This document shows, piece by piece, positions 26,671 through 35,142 of a DNA stretch of 64,000 nt; position 1 is the first letter of the stretch, and the number at the start of each line of letters is the position of its first letter. Position numbers and translations under genes: made by a program. The stretch is from NCBI RefSeq assembly GCF_047345415.1, contig NZ_JBLFEP010000006.1:409828-473827 (forward strand). The letters run 5' to 3'. Source of the stretch: Maribacter_C sp947494565 (GTDB lineage Bacteria; Bacteroidota; Bacteroidia; Flavobacteriales; Flavobacteriaceae). The notes beneath the pieces were generated by a model. That model ran no database searches and had not been told where the DNA came from. It worked only from the letters and a program-made list of their open reading frames with translations.

Positions 26671-26982
26671 ATGGCAGATTTATCACAAGAAGAGTGGGCA
26701 GAGCAATTGCAGAATGATGATAACGCGTTCATCTTGGATGTTCGAACGGACGATGAGGTGGAAGAAGGGTATATTCCCAATGCGAAGCAAATAGATATTT
26801 ATTTAGGGCAAGGTTTCATCGACGAGCTTCAGAAATTAGATGCTTCAAAAAATTACTACGTGTATTGCCGAAGCGGTAACCGAAGTGGTCAGGCCTGCGC
26901 TATCATGAACAGTATCGGGATTGAGAATACTTTTAATCTAGAAGGTGGTTTTATGAATTGGACAGGAGAGGTGGTGGAGTAA
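26671..26982 (+). CDS. Single-domain rhodanese-like protein
   Basis: A 103-residue rhodanese fold. The active-site loop YCRSGNRSGQA carries the catalytic cysteine. The N-terminal FILDVRTDDEVEEGYIPNA is the CH2A-type motif of the family. No signal peptide is visible, so it is cytosolic. It could move sulfane sulfur or act in redox sensing; the partner is unknown. Divergent from marR. Confidence 0.88.
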   Translation: MADLSQEEWAEQLQNDDNAFILDVRTDDEVEEGYIPNAKQIDIYLGQGFIDELQKLDASKNYYVYCRSGNRSGQACAIMNSIGIENTFNLEGGFMNWTGEVVE

Positions 26983-27028
26983 TTTTTATACAGTTTTTTC
27001 TTACTTTTAGTATTTTTCAATTATTTTA

Positions 27029-27057
27029 GCACGAAACACAAACCTCCTTTTTCGTGC
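27029..27057 (+). repeat. Hairpin covering the DUF2851 start codon
   Basis: GCACGAA (27029-27035) and TTCGTGC (27051-27057) form a perfect 7-bp stem with a 15-base loop. The 3' arm contains the GTG start codon of the next gene. Confidence 0.4.
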
Positions 27058-28337
27058 GAGAAGATTTGCTTCATTTCTTATGGAAGTATAATAAACTGAC
27101 CCCATCTGATTTATATACGACCTGTTCCGAATCTATTTCAATTGGCGATACAGGCACTCACAATCATTTGTCAGGACCTGATTTTTTCAATGCAAAAATC
27201 CATATTGACGGCCAACTTTGGGCAGGTAATGTGGAAATCCATGTAAAAGCTTCGGATTGGTATGCCCACCACCACGAAGAAGATCCGAAGTATGAAAATG
27301 TAATCTTGCACGTGGTCTGGGAAGAAGACACTATGGTCTTTAGGAAAAATGGGACTGTTATCCCCACGCTTGAATTGAAAAACGTGGTTTCTCCAAAATT
27401 CGTAGAGGTCTATCAAGAGCTTTTGGACAAACAGAAACATTCCTTCATCAATTGTGAGACCGATATGTTGGAGGTCGACTCGTTTATTTTTGAGCATTGG
27501 TTAGAACGATTGTATTTCGAACGTTTGGAACACAAGTCCGAAACCATTTCTAAATTGCTTGAGAATTCCAAAAACGATTGGGAGCAAGTGCTCTTTACCT
27601 TACTTCTGAAAAGCTTCGGATCGAAAATCAATAGCGACGCTTTTTTGACGCTAGCCGATCACTTGGAATTTTCCATTGTTCGCAAAGTAGGGCATAGTGT
27701 GGATCAGCTGGAGAGTTTGCTATTCGGAATGTCACATTTGTTAGAAGATGAAAACATTGTTGATTTATACTATCTACGATTGAAACGGGATTTTGAATTT
27801 TTAAAACGAAAATTCAAGTTGGATAATGAAGGTGTTCTCAAACCTGAATTTTTCAAATTGCGTCCAGCCAATTTTCCAACGCTCCGCCTGTCGCAGTTTG
27901 CCAATTTATATGGTAAGCAAGGCAGTCTTTTTGAAAAAGTAATCAAAGCTACCGATTTAAATATGTTGTATTCGGTTTTTGAAAGCTCGGCGACCGCTTA
28001 TTGGAACGATCATTATGTTTTTGGTAAGTCATCCAAGGAAAAGGCGAAAAAGTTGACCAAGCCCTTTATTGATTTACTGATCATCAACACGGTCTTGCCA
28101 TTGAAGTTTTGTTATTCTCGGCATTTAGGCAAAGCTTCTGCGGGCGAAATACTGCACATTATCACCCAGATCAAAGCGGAACAGAATGCTATAATCAAAG
28201 GTTATGATGGTTTAGGGGTAACGATCGAAACCGCTATGCAAACTCAGGCACTACTACAATTATATCAAGAGTATTGTACCGCGAATAAATGTTTGGATTG
28301 CGCCATAGGCAGTACGATATTACATAGAAATGTGTAA
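27054..28337 (+). CDS. DUF2851 family protein
   Basis: A 427-residue cytosolic protein of the DUF2851 family, common in Bacteroidota and of unknown function. Typical segments are the N-terminal LLHFLWKYNKL, NHLSGPDFFNAKIHIDGQLWAGNVEIHVKASDW in the first quarter, and the C-terminal cysteines (YCTANKCLDCAIGSTIL). The start is GTG at 27054; no ATG gives the conserved N-terminus. It is 8 bp upstream of a PspC gene. Confidence 0.85.
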   Translation: MREDLLHFLWKYNKLTPSDLYTTCSESISIGDTGTHNHLSGPDFFNAKIHIDGQLWAGNVEIHVKASDWYAHHHEEDPKYENVILHVVWEEDTMVFRKNGTVIPTLELKNVVSPKFVEVYQELLDKQKHSFINCETDMLEVDSFIFEHWLERLYFERLEHKSETISKLLENSKNDWEQVLFTLLLKSFGSKINSDAFLTLADHLEFSIVRKVGHSVDQLESLLFGMSHLLEDENIVDLYYLRLKRDFEFLKRKFKLDNEGVLKPEFFKLRPANFPTLRLSQFANLYGKQGSLFEKVIKATDLNMLYSVFESSATAYWNDHYVFGKSSKEKAKKLTKPFIDLLIINTVLPLKFCYSRHLGKASAGEILHIITQIKAEQNAIIKGYDGLGVTIETAMQTQALLQLYQEYCTANKCLDCAIGSTILHRNV

Positions 28338-28345
28338 TTTTAGGC

Positions 28346-28573
28346 ATGAATTTTTTCTATTCTATTCTGTATTATTTTCAGAAACGTGGTTTTGAAGTTT
28401 GTCGGCGAATAGCTGAAAGATTGGGCATTCGTGCTCGAGTAGTGAGAACATCATTTATTTATCTTACGTTTGTGACAGTGGGCTTTGGTTTTGCACTCTA
28501 TTTGTTTTTGGCTTTTTGGCTAAAGATAAAGGACTTGGTGTACACCAAAAGAACCTCGGTTTTTGACCTCTAA
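28346..28573 (+). CDS. PspC domain membrane protein
   Basis: A 75-residue PspC-type protein. A short amphipathic segment containing FEVCRRIAERLGIRARVVR is followed by a transmembrane helix at about residues 38-60 (LTFVTVGFGFALYLFLAFWL). PspC domains sense or stabilise envelope stress in other bacteria. It lies between DUF2851 (8 bp) and the K+ channel gene (2 bp), so the three are probably one operon. Confidence 0.8.
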   Translation: MNFFYSILYYFQKRGFEVCRRIAERLGIRARVVRTSFIYLTFVTVGFGFALYLFLAFWLKIKDLVYTKRTSVFDL

Positions 28574-28575
28574 AT

Positions 28576-29598
28576 ATGATTAAACTTTCTCGTTCCAAGC
28601 TGTATCTGGCCCTGTCCTTGACCCTTGCGGTGGTCCTATGTGGTACAATCGGCTATCGTTATATTTCCGATTATACATGGATCGATGCGCTCTACATGAC
28701 CATCATAACAATGGCCACGGTCGGGTTTAAGGAGGTTCATCCCTTAGACGATACCTCAAAGATTTTTACGGTATTCTTAATTGTGGCAAGTGTGTTTATT
28801 TTAGGGTTTGCCATTTCAGTGCTTACCGAGTATATTTTGGGAAGGAATTCCATGCAACTTTTAAAAAAAAAGAGGGTGAAAAATAAAATCAAGAATTTAT
28901 CCGAACATGTAATTGTTTGTGGGTTCGGAAGAAATGGGATGCAAGCAGCAGAACGCCTAAAAGCCTACAAAAGACCTTTTGTCGTTATAGAGCGTAATCG
29001 TGATATCATTGAACGTTATGAAGCGGATATACTTTTTGTTGAAGGTGACGCCAATGATGATGATGTATTAAAAGAAGCCGGTATTGACCACGCGCAATAT
29101 TTGATTGTGGCCCTACCCGATGATGCGGCGAATCTTTTCGTTGTGCTCTCCGCGCGTCAATTGAATCAGAAACTTTTTATCATCAGTCGTGCTTCTTTGG
29201 TCACCTCACAAAAGAAATTACAACTTGCCGGAGCCAATAAAGTGATTATGCCTGATAAAATCGGAGGTGATCATATGGCATCGCTGGTAGTCATGCCCGA
29301 CCTTATAACATTTATGGATAAACTTTCCACAGAAGGGGAACATACCACGAATCTAGAAGAAGTGCCTATTGAGGACTTTTCAGATCAGATGGAGTGCAAT
29401 TCACTGCGCGATCTTGACCTTAGGCGAAGAACAGGTTGTACGATTATTGGATATATTGCACCCGACGGAGACTATATTATTAACCCCGAGGCCGATATGG
29501 AACTTGAGCCGAAAAGTAAGGTCATCGTTCTCGGACGTCCTGAACAGATTAGAAAGTTGAACGAAATGTTCCATATTGACGGCGGCATTTCAAGTTAA
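28576..29598 (+). CDS. Two-helix potassium channel with RCK (TrkA-N/TrkA-C) domains
   Basis: A 340-residue membrane protein: TM1 at about residues 8-26, pore loop about 36-55, TM2 about 62-88, then a TrkA-N domain with the nucleotide-binding glycines VIVCGFGRNGMQAAERL (about 113-129) and a TrkA-C domain (about 255-335). The filter reads TVGFKE at residues 48-53 instead of the canonical TVGYGD. The architecture is MthK-like, with gating by the cytosolic RCK ring. Selectivity for potassium is inferred from the fold, since the filter is not standard. Confidence 0.85.
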   Translation: MIKLSRSKLYLALSLTLAVVLCGTIGYRYISDYTWIDALYMTIITMATVGFKEVHPLDDTSKIFTVFLIVASVFILGFAISVLTEYILGRNSMQLLKKKRVKNKIKNLSEHVIVCGFGRNGMQAAERLKAYKRPFVVIERNRDIIERYEADILFVEGDANDDDVLKEAGIDHAQYLIVALPDDAANLFVVLSARQLNQKLFIISRASLVTSQKKLQLAGANKVIMPDKIGGDHMASLVVMPDLITFMDKLSTEGEHTTNLEEVPIEDFSDQMECNSLRDLDLRRRTGCTIIGYIAPDGDYIINPEADMELEPKSKVIVLGRPEQIRKLNEMFHIDGGISS

Positions 29599-29682
29599 TT
29601 TAACCCTATTGCTTGATTGTGATGCTTATTTTTAGGATATTGTCCACGACTAATTAAAAAATATACCAAACAAACCCTAATT

Positions 29683-31302
29683 ATGAAGTATAGACTTCTT
29701 GCCCTAATTTCTTTATTCTTACCAATTTTAAGTACCGCTCAAGAGACCGTTGAGAAAGGTCTTGATGAGAGAGTCAATGATGCATTCATGCCGTTTGCCG
29801 TTTGGTGGGAAAACACGGTACTAACCCCGATTAGCATTGGCGGGTACGATTTGCCTATTGTTCTTATTTTACTGGTTTTGGGCGCCACGTTCTTCACAGT
29901 ATATTTCAAAGTTCCCGGCATATCGAAGTTTGGTTTGGCCATAAATACGGTACGAGGAAAATATGATGAAATGGACCATCACGGAGTAGAGAAATCAGAT
30001 GTCAATATTGTTGATGGTGATTTGGTCGATACTATTGCGGATGAGAGCAAGGAAGGAGAAGTAAGCCATTTTCAAGCGTTGGCCACCGCGGTTTCCGGAA
30101 CCGTCGGTCTTGGTAATATTGCAGGTGTGGCCGTAGCGATAGCTTTAGGAGGTCCTGGGGCTACATTTTGGATGATAGTCTGTGGCTTGATCGGAATGTC
30201 GACCAAGTTTGTGGAATGTACTTTAGGTGTGAAGTATAGGGATGTGGGTAGCGACGGTACCGTATACGGCGGCCCCATGTACTACATGTCAAGGGGTTTG
30301 AACGAAAAAGGTTTGAAAGGTCTCGGCAAGGTTTTAGGGGTCATTTTTGCTATATTATGTGTTGGTGCCTCTTTTGGCGGGGGTAACGCTTTTCAATCGA
30401 ATCAGGCCGCTGTACAGTTGACCTCGATGTTTGGCTGGGAAGGCGGTGCTACTGGCGTTATTATTGGTGTGGTCATGGCAATTTTAGTGGGTATCGTAAT
30501 TATTGGAGGAATCAAAAAAATCGCCAGTGTTACGGAGAAAATCGTGCCTTTCATGGCAGGTATCTATGTTCTCGCCTCCCTAGTGATCATATTTGCTAAT
30601 ATTAAATATGTTGGAGACGCTTTCGGAATGATATTCTCTGGCGCCTTTACACCTGAAGCCGGTCTGGGCGGTATTGTTGGGGTAATCATTGTAGGTTTTC
30701 AAAGAGCGGCATTCTCTAACGAGGCCGGTGCGGGTTCTGCTGCTATTGCCCATTCAGCAGTTAAAACCAAGTACCCTGCCAGTGAAGGAGTAGTAGCACT
30801 TCTAGAACCTTTTATAGATACGGTTGTCATTTGTACAATGACCGCTTTGGTCATTATTTTCTTTAATATGGACGCAGGAGCGTTTGATTATGGAAATGCT
30901 GTCGGTAGTACGGTACTTCTAAATGATTCACAAACATATGTTGGAGGGGTAGATTTGACATCAATGGCCTACGACTCGGTGATACCAGGTTTTAGATATG
31001 TATTGACGATAGCGATTATTATGTTTGCCTTCTCCACTATGATTTCATGGTCGTATTATGGGCTCCAATCTTGGAAATATCTATTTGGAAGGGGAAAAAC
31101 CATGGATACGGTCTATAAGGTCTTGTTTTTACTTTTCGTAGTCATCGGAGCGGCGGCCACTTTGGATGCGGTAATCAAATTTTCCGACGCCATGATATTG
31201 GCCCTGGTCTTTCCGAACATGATAGGACTGCTATTTTTGTTCCCAAGAGTACGGGAAGAACTCAACAAGTACCTGTCGGATATAAAAGCCAACTTCAAAT
31301 AA
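29683..31302 (+). CDS. Alanine/glycine:cation symporter (AGCS family)
   Basis: A 539-residue polytopic inner-membrane transporter. The N-terminus has a signal-like helix (MKYRLLALISLFLPILSTAQ) and a periplasmic stretch before the conserved AGCS core. Signature segments are VSHFQALATAVSGTVGLGNIAGVAVAI, GGPGATFWMIVCGLIGMSTKFVE, YGGPMYYMSRGL and AGSAAIAHSAVK. It is expected to import alanine or glycine with sodium. Many Bacteroidota members carry a similar N-terminal extension. It appears monocistronic. Confidence 0.9.
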   Translation: MKYRLLALISLFLPILSTAQETVEKGLDERVNDAFMPFAVWWENTVLTPISIGGYDLPIVLILLVLGATFFTVYFKVPGISKFGLAINTVRGKYDEMDHHGVEKSDVNIVDGDLVDTIADESKEGEVSHFQALATAVSGTVGLGNIAGVAVAIALGGPGATFWMIVCGLIGMSTKFVECTLGVKYRDVGSDGTVYGGPMYYMSRGLNEKGLKGLGKVLGVIFAILCVGASFGGGNAFQSNQAAVQLTSMFGWEGGATGVIIGVVMAILVGIVIIGGIKKIASVTEKIVPFMAGIYVLASLVIIFANIKYVGDAFGMIFSGAFTPEAGLGGIVGVIIVGFQRAAFSNEAGAGSAAIAHSAVKTKYPASEGVVALLEPFIDTVVICTMTALVIIFFNMDAGAFDYGNAVGSTVLLNDSQTYVGGVDLTSMAYDSVIPGFRYVLTIAIIMFAFSTMISWSYYGLQSWKYLFGRGKTMDTVYKVLFLLFVVIGAAATLDAVIKFSDAMILALVFPNMIGLLFLFPRVREELNKYLSDIKANFK

Positions 31303-31348
31303 TAACAAGTTGAAGGGTTTTAAATCTCGCTTTAAGCCTTTCTAGAAG

Positions 31349-32233
31349 TTGGTCGGTTTCAATAGACAAGAACGTAGTGGAATTTTCTTTTTGCTCCTAC
31401 TCATAGTTCTGTTGCAGGTCGGGTACGTTTTGATGGATTCTTTTTATCAACCAAATGGGCCGACCATTTTTTCAGAGAATATTCGGCTTCAGACCGGCAT
31501 AGATGCTTTGAAGGAAAAGGCGGCAATGGCAGATGCTCCAAAAATGTATCCGTTTAACCCCAATTTTATAACCGACCATAAAGGCTATGTCTTAGGTATG
31601 AGTATTTCCGAAATTGATAGACTCCATGAATTTAGGGCGCAGCACAAATTCGTGAACACCCCGGAAGATTTTCAAAAAGTCACTCAGATTTCCGATTCCC
31701 TGTTGATGGTTATCACGCCCTTTTTCAAGTTTCCCGATTGGACAAAAAAAGCAAGGAGGGTACCAGTGGAAACAAGCGATTCGAAATTCTTGGAAAAACC
31801 ATTGGTTTCTGAAAAAAGACCTCCTAAGGACTTTCCGTTGCACGATTTGAACGCCGTCACCGCCAACGAACTGAGGGCTATAAGTGGAATCGGTGAGGTG
31901 CTCTCAAAGAGAATTGTGAAATTCAGGAATCGATTAGGTGGTTTTTTAGTGGAAGAACAATTATATGATGTGTATGGTTTGCCACCAGAGGTAACAAAAA
32001 AAGTCTTAAGAAAATATAAAGTGTTTAACGCACCCGAAGTTACCAAGATCAATATCAATACAGCTACGGTAGCGCAAATAGCTTCCATAACCTATATACG
32101 ATTTGACTTGGCGGAGGAAATCGTACGCTACCGAGAAGCCAATGGGCCATTTTCAAACTTAAACGAACTGTTAAATATTGACCGTTTTCCAGCGGAAAAG
32201 ATCTCTAGAATAGCCTTATATTTGTCGCTTTAA
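31349..32233 (+). CDS. Helix-hairpin-helix membrane protein (ComEA-like)
   Basis: A 294-residue protein with one N-terminal membrane helix (about residues 10-29, SGIFFLLLLIVLLQVGYVLM) and several helix-hairpin-helix units (LNAVTANELRAISGIGEVLSKRIVKFR and ININTATVAQIASITYIRFDLAEEIVRYR). This resembles ComEA-like DNA-binding proteins. The only start in this frame is TTG at 31349, two codons after an in-frame TAG at 31343. The upstream codons in the same frame (LKGFKSRFKPF) also look coding, so the gene may have lost its first codons or been mis-read. Confidence 0.72.
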   Translation: MVGFNRQERSGIFFLLLLIVLLQVGYVLMDSFYQPNGPTIFSENIRLQTGIDALKEKAAMADAPKMYPFNPNFITDHKGYVLGMSISEIDRLHEFRAQHKFVNTPEDFQKVTQISDSLLMVITPFFKFPDWTKKARRVPVETSDSKFLEKPLVSEKRPPKDFPLHDLNAVTANELRAISGIGEVLSKRIVKFRNRLGGFLVEEQLYDVYGLPPEVTKKVLRKYKVFNAPEVTKININTATVAQIASITYIRFDLAEEIVRYREANGPFSNLNELLNIDRFPAEKISRIALYLSL

Positions 32234-32243
32234 ATCGATTGCT

Positions 32244-33413
32244 ATGCAAAGTATGTACTTTACTGAAGAACATCATCTCTTCAGGGAAAGTCTCCAGAAC
32301 TTTTTACAAAAAGAAGTAGTGCCCCATATCGACGATTGGGAAACTACAGGTATCATAGATCGCTCCATTTGGAAAAAATTCGGAGAAATGGGCTTTCTCG
32401 GCTTGGCGACTCCAGAAGATCATGGTGGAATGGGGTTGGATTTGTTCTACACCGTCATTCTGCTTGAGGAACTGCAAAAAATCAATTCCGGAGGATTTGC
32501 CGCTGCCGTATGGGCCCACGTCTATTTGGCAATGACACACCTGAACAAGAATGCCAACGCACTTCAGAAGGAGGCTTACTTGAGGCCTAGCGTACTTGGA
32601 GAGAAACTAGGTTGCCTCGGGGTTACCGAACCTTTTGGAGGTAGTGACGTAGCCGCCATGAGAACTACAGCTACTAGAAAAGGTGAGGTATATGTCCTCA
32701 ACGGTTCGAAGACCTTTATCACTAACGGGGTGTACGGAGACTATATCATCTTGGCGGCTAAAACAGATGCTACTGCGGGTAACAAAGGCATTAGTCTGTT
32801 CATCGTCGATTTGAAAAGCGAAGGGGTCACCGCGAACAAATTGAATAAGCTAGGGTGGCGAGCTTCGGATACGGCCGAGCTGGCATTCGACAATGTGCAG
32901 GTTCCTGCCGATAATTTAATGGGAGAGGAAGGAAAGGGCTTCGGTTTCATCATGGAAGCTTTTGCCCTAGAACGTTTGATTATGGGGGTTAATGCCCATG
33001 CCAGGGCCGAATATGCGTTGGACTACGTGTTGGACTATATGTCGGAACGGGAAACCTTTGGCAAACCGATTAACCAATATCAGGCGTTGCGCCATCGTAT
33101 TGTCGACTTACATGCTGATATGGATATGTGTAAACAATATAACTACGGTGTAGTCTATAAAATGGATAAGGGTGAATACGTGGTTCGTGAAGCGACGATA
33201 TCCAAATTGAAGTCGACAAAAATGGCGGATGACGTCGCCCATGAGTGCCTACAGTTTCTTGGGGGTTATGGGTATATAGAAGACTATCCTATGGCTCGTC
33301 TTTTTAGAGATAGTAGATTGGGGCCTATTGGTGGTGGAACCTCAGAGATTCTTCGTGAGATCGTTGCCAAGATCATCATTGATAAGAAAGAGTACAAGGC
33401 CCCTAAAGGATAG
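32244..33413 (+). CDS. Acyl-CoA dehydrogenase
   Basis: A 389-residue FAD enzyme that introduces the C2-C3 double bond in acyl-CoA during beta-oxidation or amino acid degradation. Motifs are GCLGVTEPFGGSDVAAMRT, KTFITNG and the C-terminal LGGYGYIEDYPMARLFRDSRL. The loop that carries the catalytic glutamate in medium-chain enzymes (YEGT) reads IGGGTSEI. A glutamate is present instead in FALERLI (E243), the position used by isovaleryl- and long-chain-type enzymes. It starts 10 bp after the HhH gene stop. Confidence 0.92.
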   Translation: MQSMYFTEEHHLFRESLQNFLQKEVVPHIDDWETTGIIDRSIWKKFGEMGFLGLATPEDHGGMGLDLFYTVILLEELQKINSGGFAAAVWAHVYLAMTHLNKNANALQKEAYLRPSVLGEKLGCLGVTEPFGGSDVAAMRTTATRKGEVYVLNGSKTFITNGVYGDYIILAAKTDATAGNKGISLFIVDLKSEGVTANKLNKLGWRASDTAELAFDNVQVPADNLMGEEGKGFGFIMEAFALERLIMGVNAHARAEYALDYVLDYMSERETFGKPINQYQALRHRIVDLHADMDMCKQYNYGVVYKMDKGEYVVREATISKLKSTKMADDVAHECLQFLGGYGYIEDYPMARLFRDSRLGPIGGGTSEILREIVAKIIIDKKEYKAPKG

Positions 33414-33460
33414 ACCGGTAGGGCCTGAAAATAGTTTTTTGCACATTTATGCATATTTGG

Positions 33461-33490
33461 TTGCGAGTTGTAAATTAGTTTATATCTTTG
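33461..33490 (+). promoter_or_regulatory. Promoter of rpsU
   Basis: TTG (33461-33463), a 19-bp spacer and TATCTTTG (33483-33490) match the consensus. The leader is about 30 bases and contains the SD element. Confidence 0.75.
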
Positions 33491-33509
33491 CAGCCCTAAT
33501 CATTAAAGA

Positions 33510-33517
33510 AAGGAGGT
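33510..33517 (+). promoter_or_regulatory. Strong Shine-Dalgarno element of rpsU
   Basis: AAGGAGGT, fully complementary to the 16S rRNA anti-SD core, with an 8-base spacer to the ATG at 33526. The other starts inspected in this window have A-rich leaders without SD. In Flavobacteriia the anti-SD is known to be masked by bS21, the product of this gene, so this SD is probably an autoregulatory switch. Confidence 0.85.
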
Positions 33518-33525
33518 TGTAGCCC

Positions 33526-33720
33526 ATGTTGATAATACCGATTAAAGAAGGAGAAAACATAGATAGAGCTTTAAAGCGTTTTAAGCGAAAGTTCGATAAA
33601 ACAGGTACAATGCGCCAATTGCGCAAACGCCAACAATTTACGAAGCCTTCTGTAGCTCGACGAGCACAAATACAAAAAGCCCAGTACATTCAAGGTCTTA
33701 AAGACCAAGAGGAAATCTAG
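33526..33720 (+). CDS. rpsU: 30S ribosomal protein bS21
   Basis: A 64-residue basic protein of the 30S platform. The start MLIIPIKEGENIDRALKRFKR and the arginine/lysine-rich centre (RQLRKRQQF, VARRAQIQKAQYIQ) are typical. In Bacteroidota bS21 helps to sequester the 16S 3' end. The strong SD upstream suggests that free or missing bS21 controls its own translation. It is followed by a clear terminator. Confidence 0.95.
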   Translation: MLIIPIKEGENIDRALKRFKRKFDKTGTMRQLRKRQQFTKPSVARRAQIQKAQYIQGLKDQEEI

Positions 33721-33741
33721 TACTGAACAAATATGAGATTA

Positions 33742-33767
33742 AAATCCCGCATTAGCGGGATTTTTTT
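33742..33767 (+). terminator. Terminator of rpsU
   Basis: AAATCCCGC, loop ATTA, GCGGGATTT, then a T-run. It is 22 bp after the stop and separates rpsU from the recombinase gene. Confidence 0.9.
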
Positions 33768-33855
33768 GTGTCCAACCGTAGTGCTGATAACCGCCTGACC
33801 GCCTGGTCTTCAAGCGAGGCCTCAGAATGCCTTAAAACTTTCATAACTTTGTGAT

Positions 33856-34746
33856 ATGTCGGTAAAAGCTTTTTTGGCCTACGTATCATTAGAAAAGAAT
33901 TATTCTTCCCATACCGTAAAGGCTTACGGCAACGACATTGGTGATTTCAAAAGGTTTTGTAAGGAGACCTATGATATCTCCAATATCGAATCGGTTTCGT
34001 ACTCGCAAATCAGGAGTTGGATCGTAAGTTTGGTTAACGACTCCATTTCGAACCGCACCGTCAATCGAAAAATAGCCTCTTTAAAAGCTTACTACAAGTT
34101 TCTACAACGCGTCGGTGATATAGAGGTAAATCCGTTGGCGAAGCACAAGGCCTTGAAAACTTCGAAAAAAATGGAAGTACCCTTTTCCGAGGCCGAAATG
34201 AGTGCGCTTTTAAAGCAAATTTCCTTTAAAGAAGGATTTGAGGGAATAAGGGATCAGTTGATGATCGAGCTCCTATACACCTCAGGTATTAGGAGAGCCG
34301 AACTGATCGATTTGCAATTGGTCGACCTCAATCTACGCGGGGGTACGATAAAGGTGCTGGGAAAGCGAAATAAAGAGCGTATCATTCCTCTTTTGGGGGG
34401 CATTACCGACTTGTTTGTACAATACTTGATCGCCCGTGATGAACTCGAAAGCATTGTGGATGACGACTATGTGTTTTTGTCAAAAAGCGGTCATAAAATA
34501 TACGAAACCCTTGTCTACAGAGTTATTAATAAGTATCTTAGTGAGGTATCGCAAAAAGCAAAAAGGAGCCCTCATATTCTAAGGCATACTTTTGCAACCC
34601 ACCTGCTCAATAAAGGAGCGGATTTGAATTCCGTGAAGGAATTATTAGGTCATTCAAGTTTGGCTTCTACTCAGGTATATACCCATAATAGTATTGCCGA
34701 GCTTAAGAAAGTGCATTTGGCTTCACATCCCAGAAATAAAAAATAG
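33856..34746 (+). CDS. xerC: Tyrosine recombinase, XerC type
   Basis: A 296-residue site-specific recombinase that resolves chromosome dimers. It has the N-terminal SAM-like domain (FLAYVSLEKNYSSHTVKAYGNDI) and the catalytic domain with Arg in YTSGIRRAEL, HILRHTFATHLL (His, Arg), the second His in LLGHSSLAS, and the nucleophilic Tyr in TQVYTH. Length and N-terminus fit Xer rather than phage integrases. The context (rpsU, hpf, tuf) is chromosomal, with no attachment-site duplication seen. XerC rather than XerD is my best guess. Confidence 0.88.
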   Translation: MSVKAFLAYVSLEKNYSSHTVKAYGNDIGDFKRFCKETYDISNIESVSYSQIRSWIVSLVNDSISNRTVNRKIASLKAYYKFLQRVGDIEVNPLAKHKALKTSKKMEVPFSEAEMSALLKQISFKEGFEGIRDQLMIELLYTSGIRRAELIDLQLVDLNLRGGTIKVLGKRNKERIIPLLGGITDLFVQYLIARDELESIVDDDYVFLSKSGHKIYETLVYRVINKYLSEVSQKAKRSPHILRHTFATHLLNKGADLNSVKELLGHSSLASTQVYTHNSIAELKKVHLASHPRNKK

Positions 34747-34787
34747 TGCACTACTAAACAGTTATTTAACCTTTAAATCATTAGCTT

Positions 34788-35090
34788 ATGAAAGTAAATG
34801 CTCAATCTGTAAATTTTAATGCGGATGCAACGCTTATACAATTTGTCGAAAACCGATTGAATAAGTTAGAAACTTTTTATAATAAAGTGGTCAGTTCCGA
34901 TGTCTATCTCAAGGTTGAGAACACTAGTTCCAAAGAGAATAAAATAGTGGAAATCAAATTACATATCCCCAAGGATAAATTCATGGTGAAAAAGCAGTGT
35001 AAAACTTTTGAGGAAGCGGTCGATTCGGCCTGTAACACACTGGAAAGAAAACTGATAAAAAGGAAAGAAAAAATGAGGGTGTATGCCTGA
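34788..35090 (+). CDS. hpf: Ribosome hibernation promoting factor / RaiA family
   Basis: A 100-residue short-type HPF that binds the 30S decoding site in stationary phase. Segments are MKVNAQSVNFNADATLIQFVENRLNKLE, EIKLHIPKDKF and FEEAVDSACNTLERKLIKRKEK. It lacks the C-terminal domain of long HPF. It lies 41 bp after xerC and is probably co-transcribed with it. Confidence 0.88.
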   Translation: MKVNAQSVNFNADATLIQFVENRLNKLETFYNKVVSSDVYLKVENTSSKENKIVEIKLHIPKDKFMVKKQCKTFEEAVDSACNTLERKLIKRKEKMRVYA

Positions 35091-35112
35091 TTAAAATTTT
35101 CCATATTTTGTT

Positions 35113-35141
35113 TTGATTAAACAAATAAATATATACATTTG
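35113..35141 (+). promoter_or_regulatory. Promoter of the tRNA-tuf cluster
   Basis: TTG (35113-35115), an 18-bp spacer and TACATTTG (35134-35141). The predicted start, 5-8 bases downstream, falls at about 35146-35149, inside the 5' arm of the next hairpin. Confidence 0.75.
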
Positions 35142-35142
35142 C

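Noticed and set aside
33856..34746. Tyrosine recombinase as a sign of a mobile element
   Set aside because: Length and motifs fit the housekeeping Xer type, the neighbours are core genes, and no flanking direct repeats or attachment sites were found despite the nearby tRNAs.
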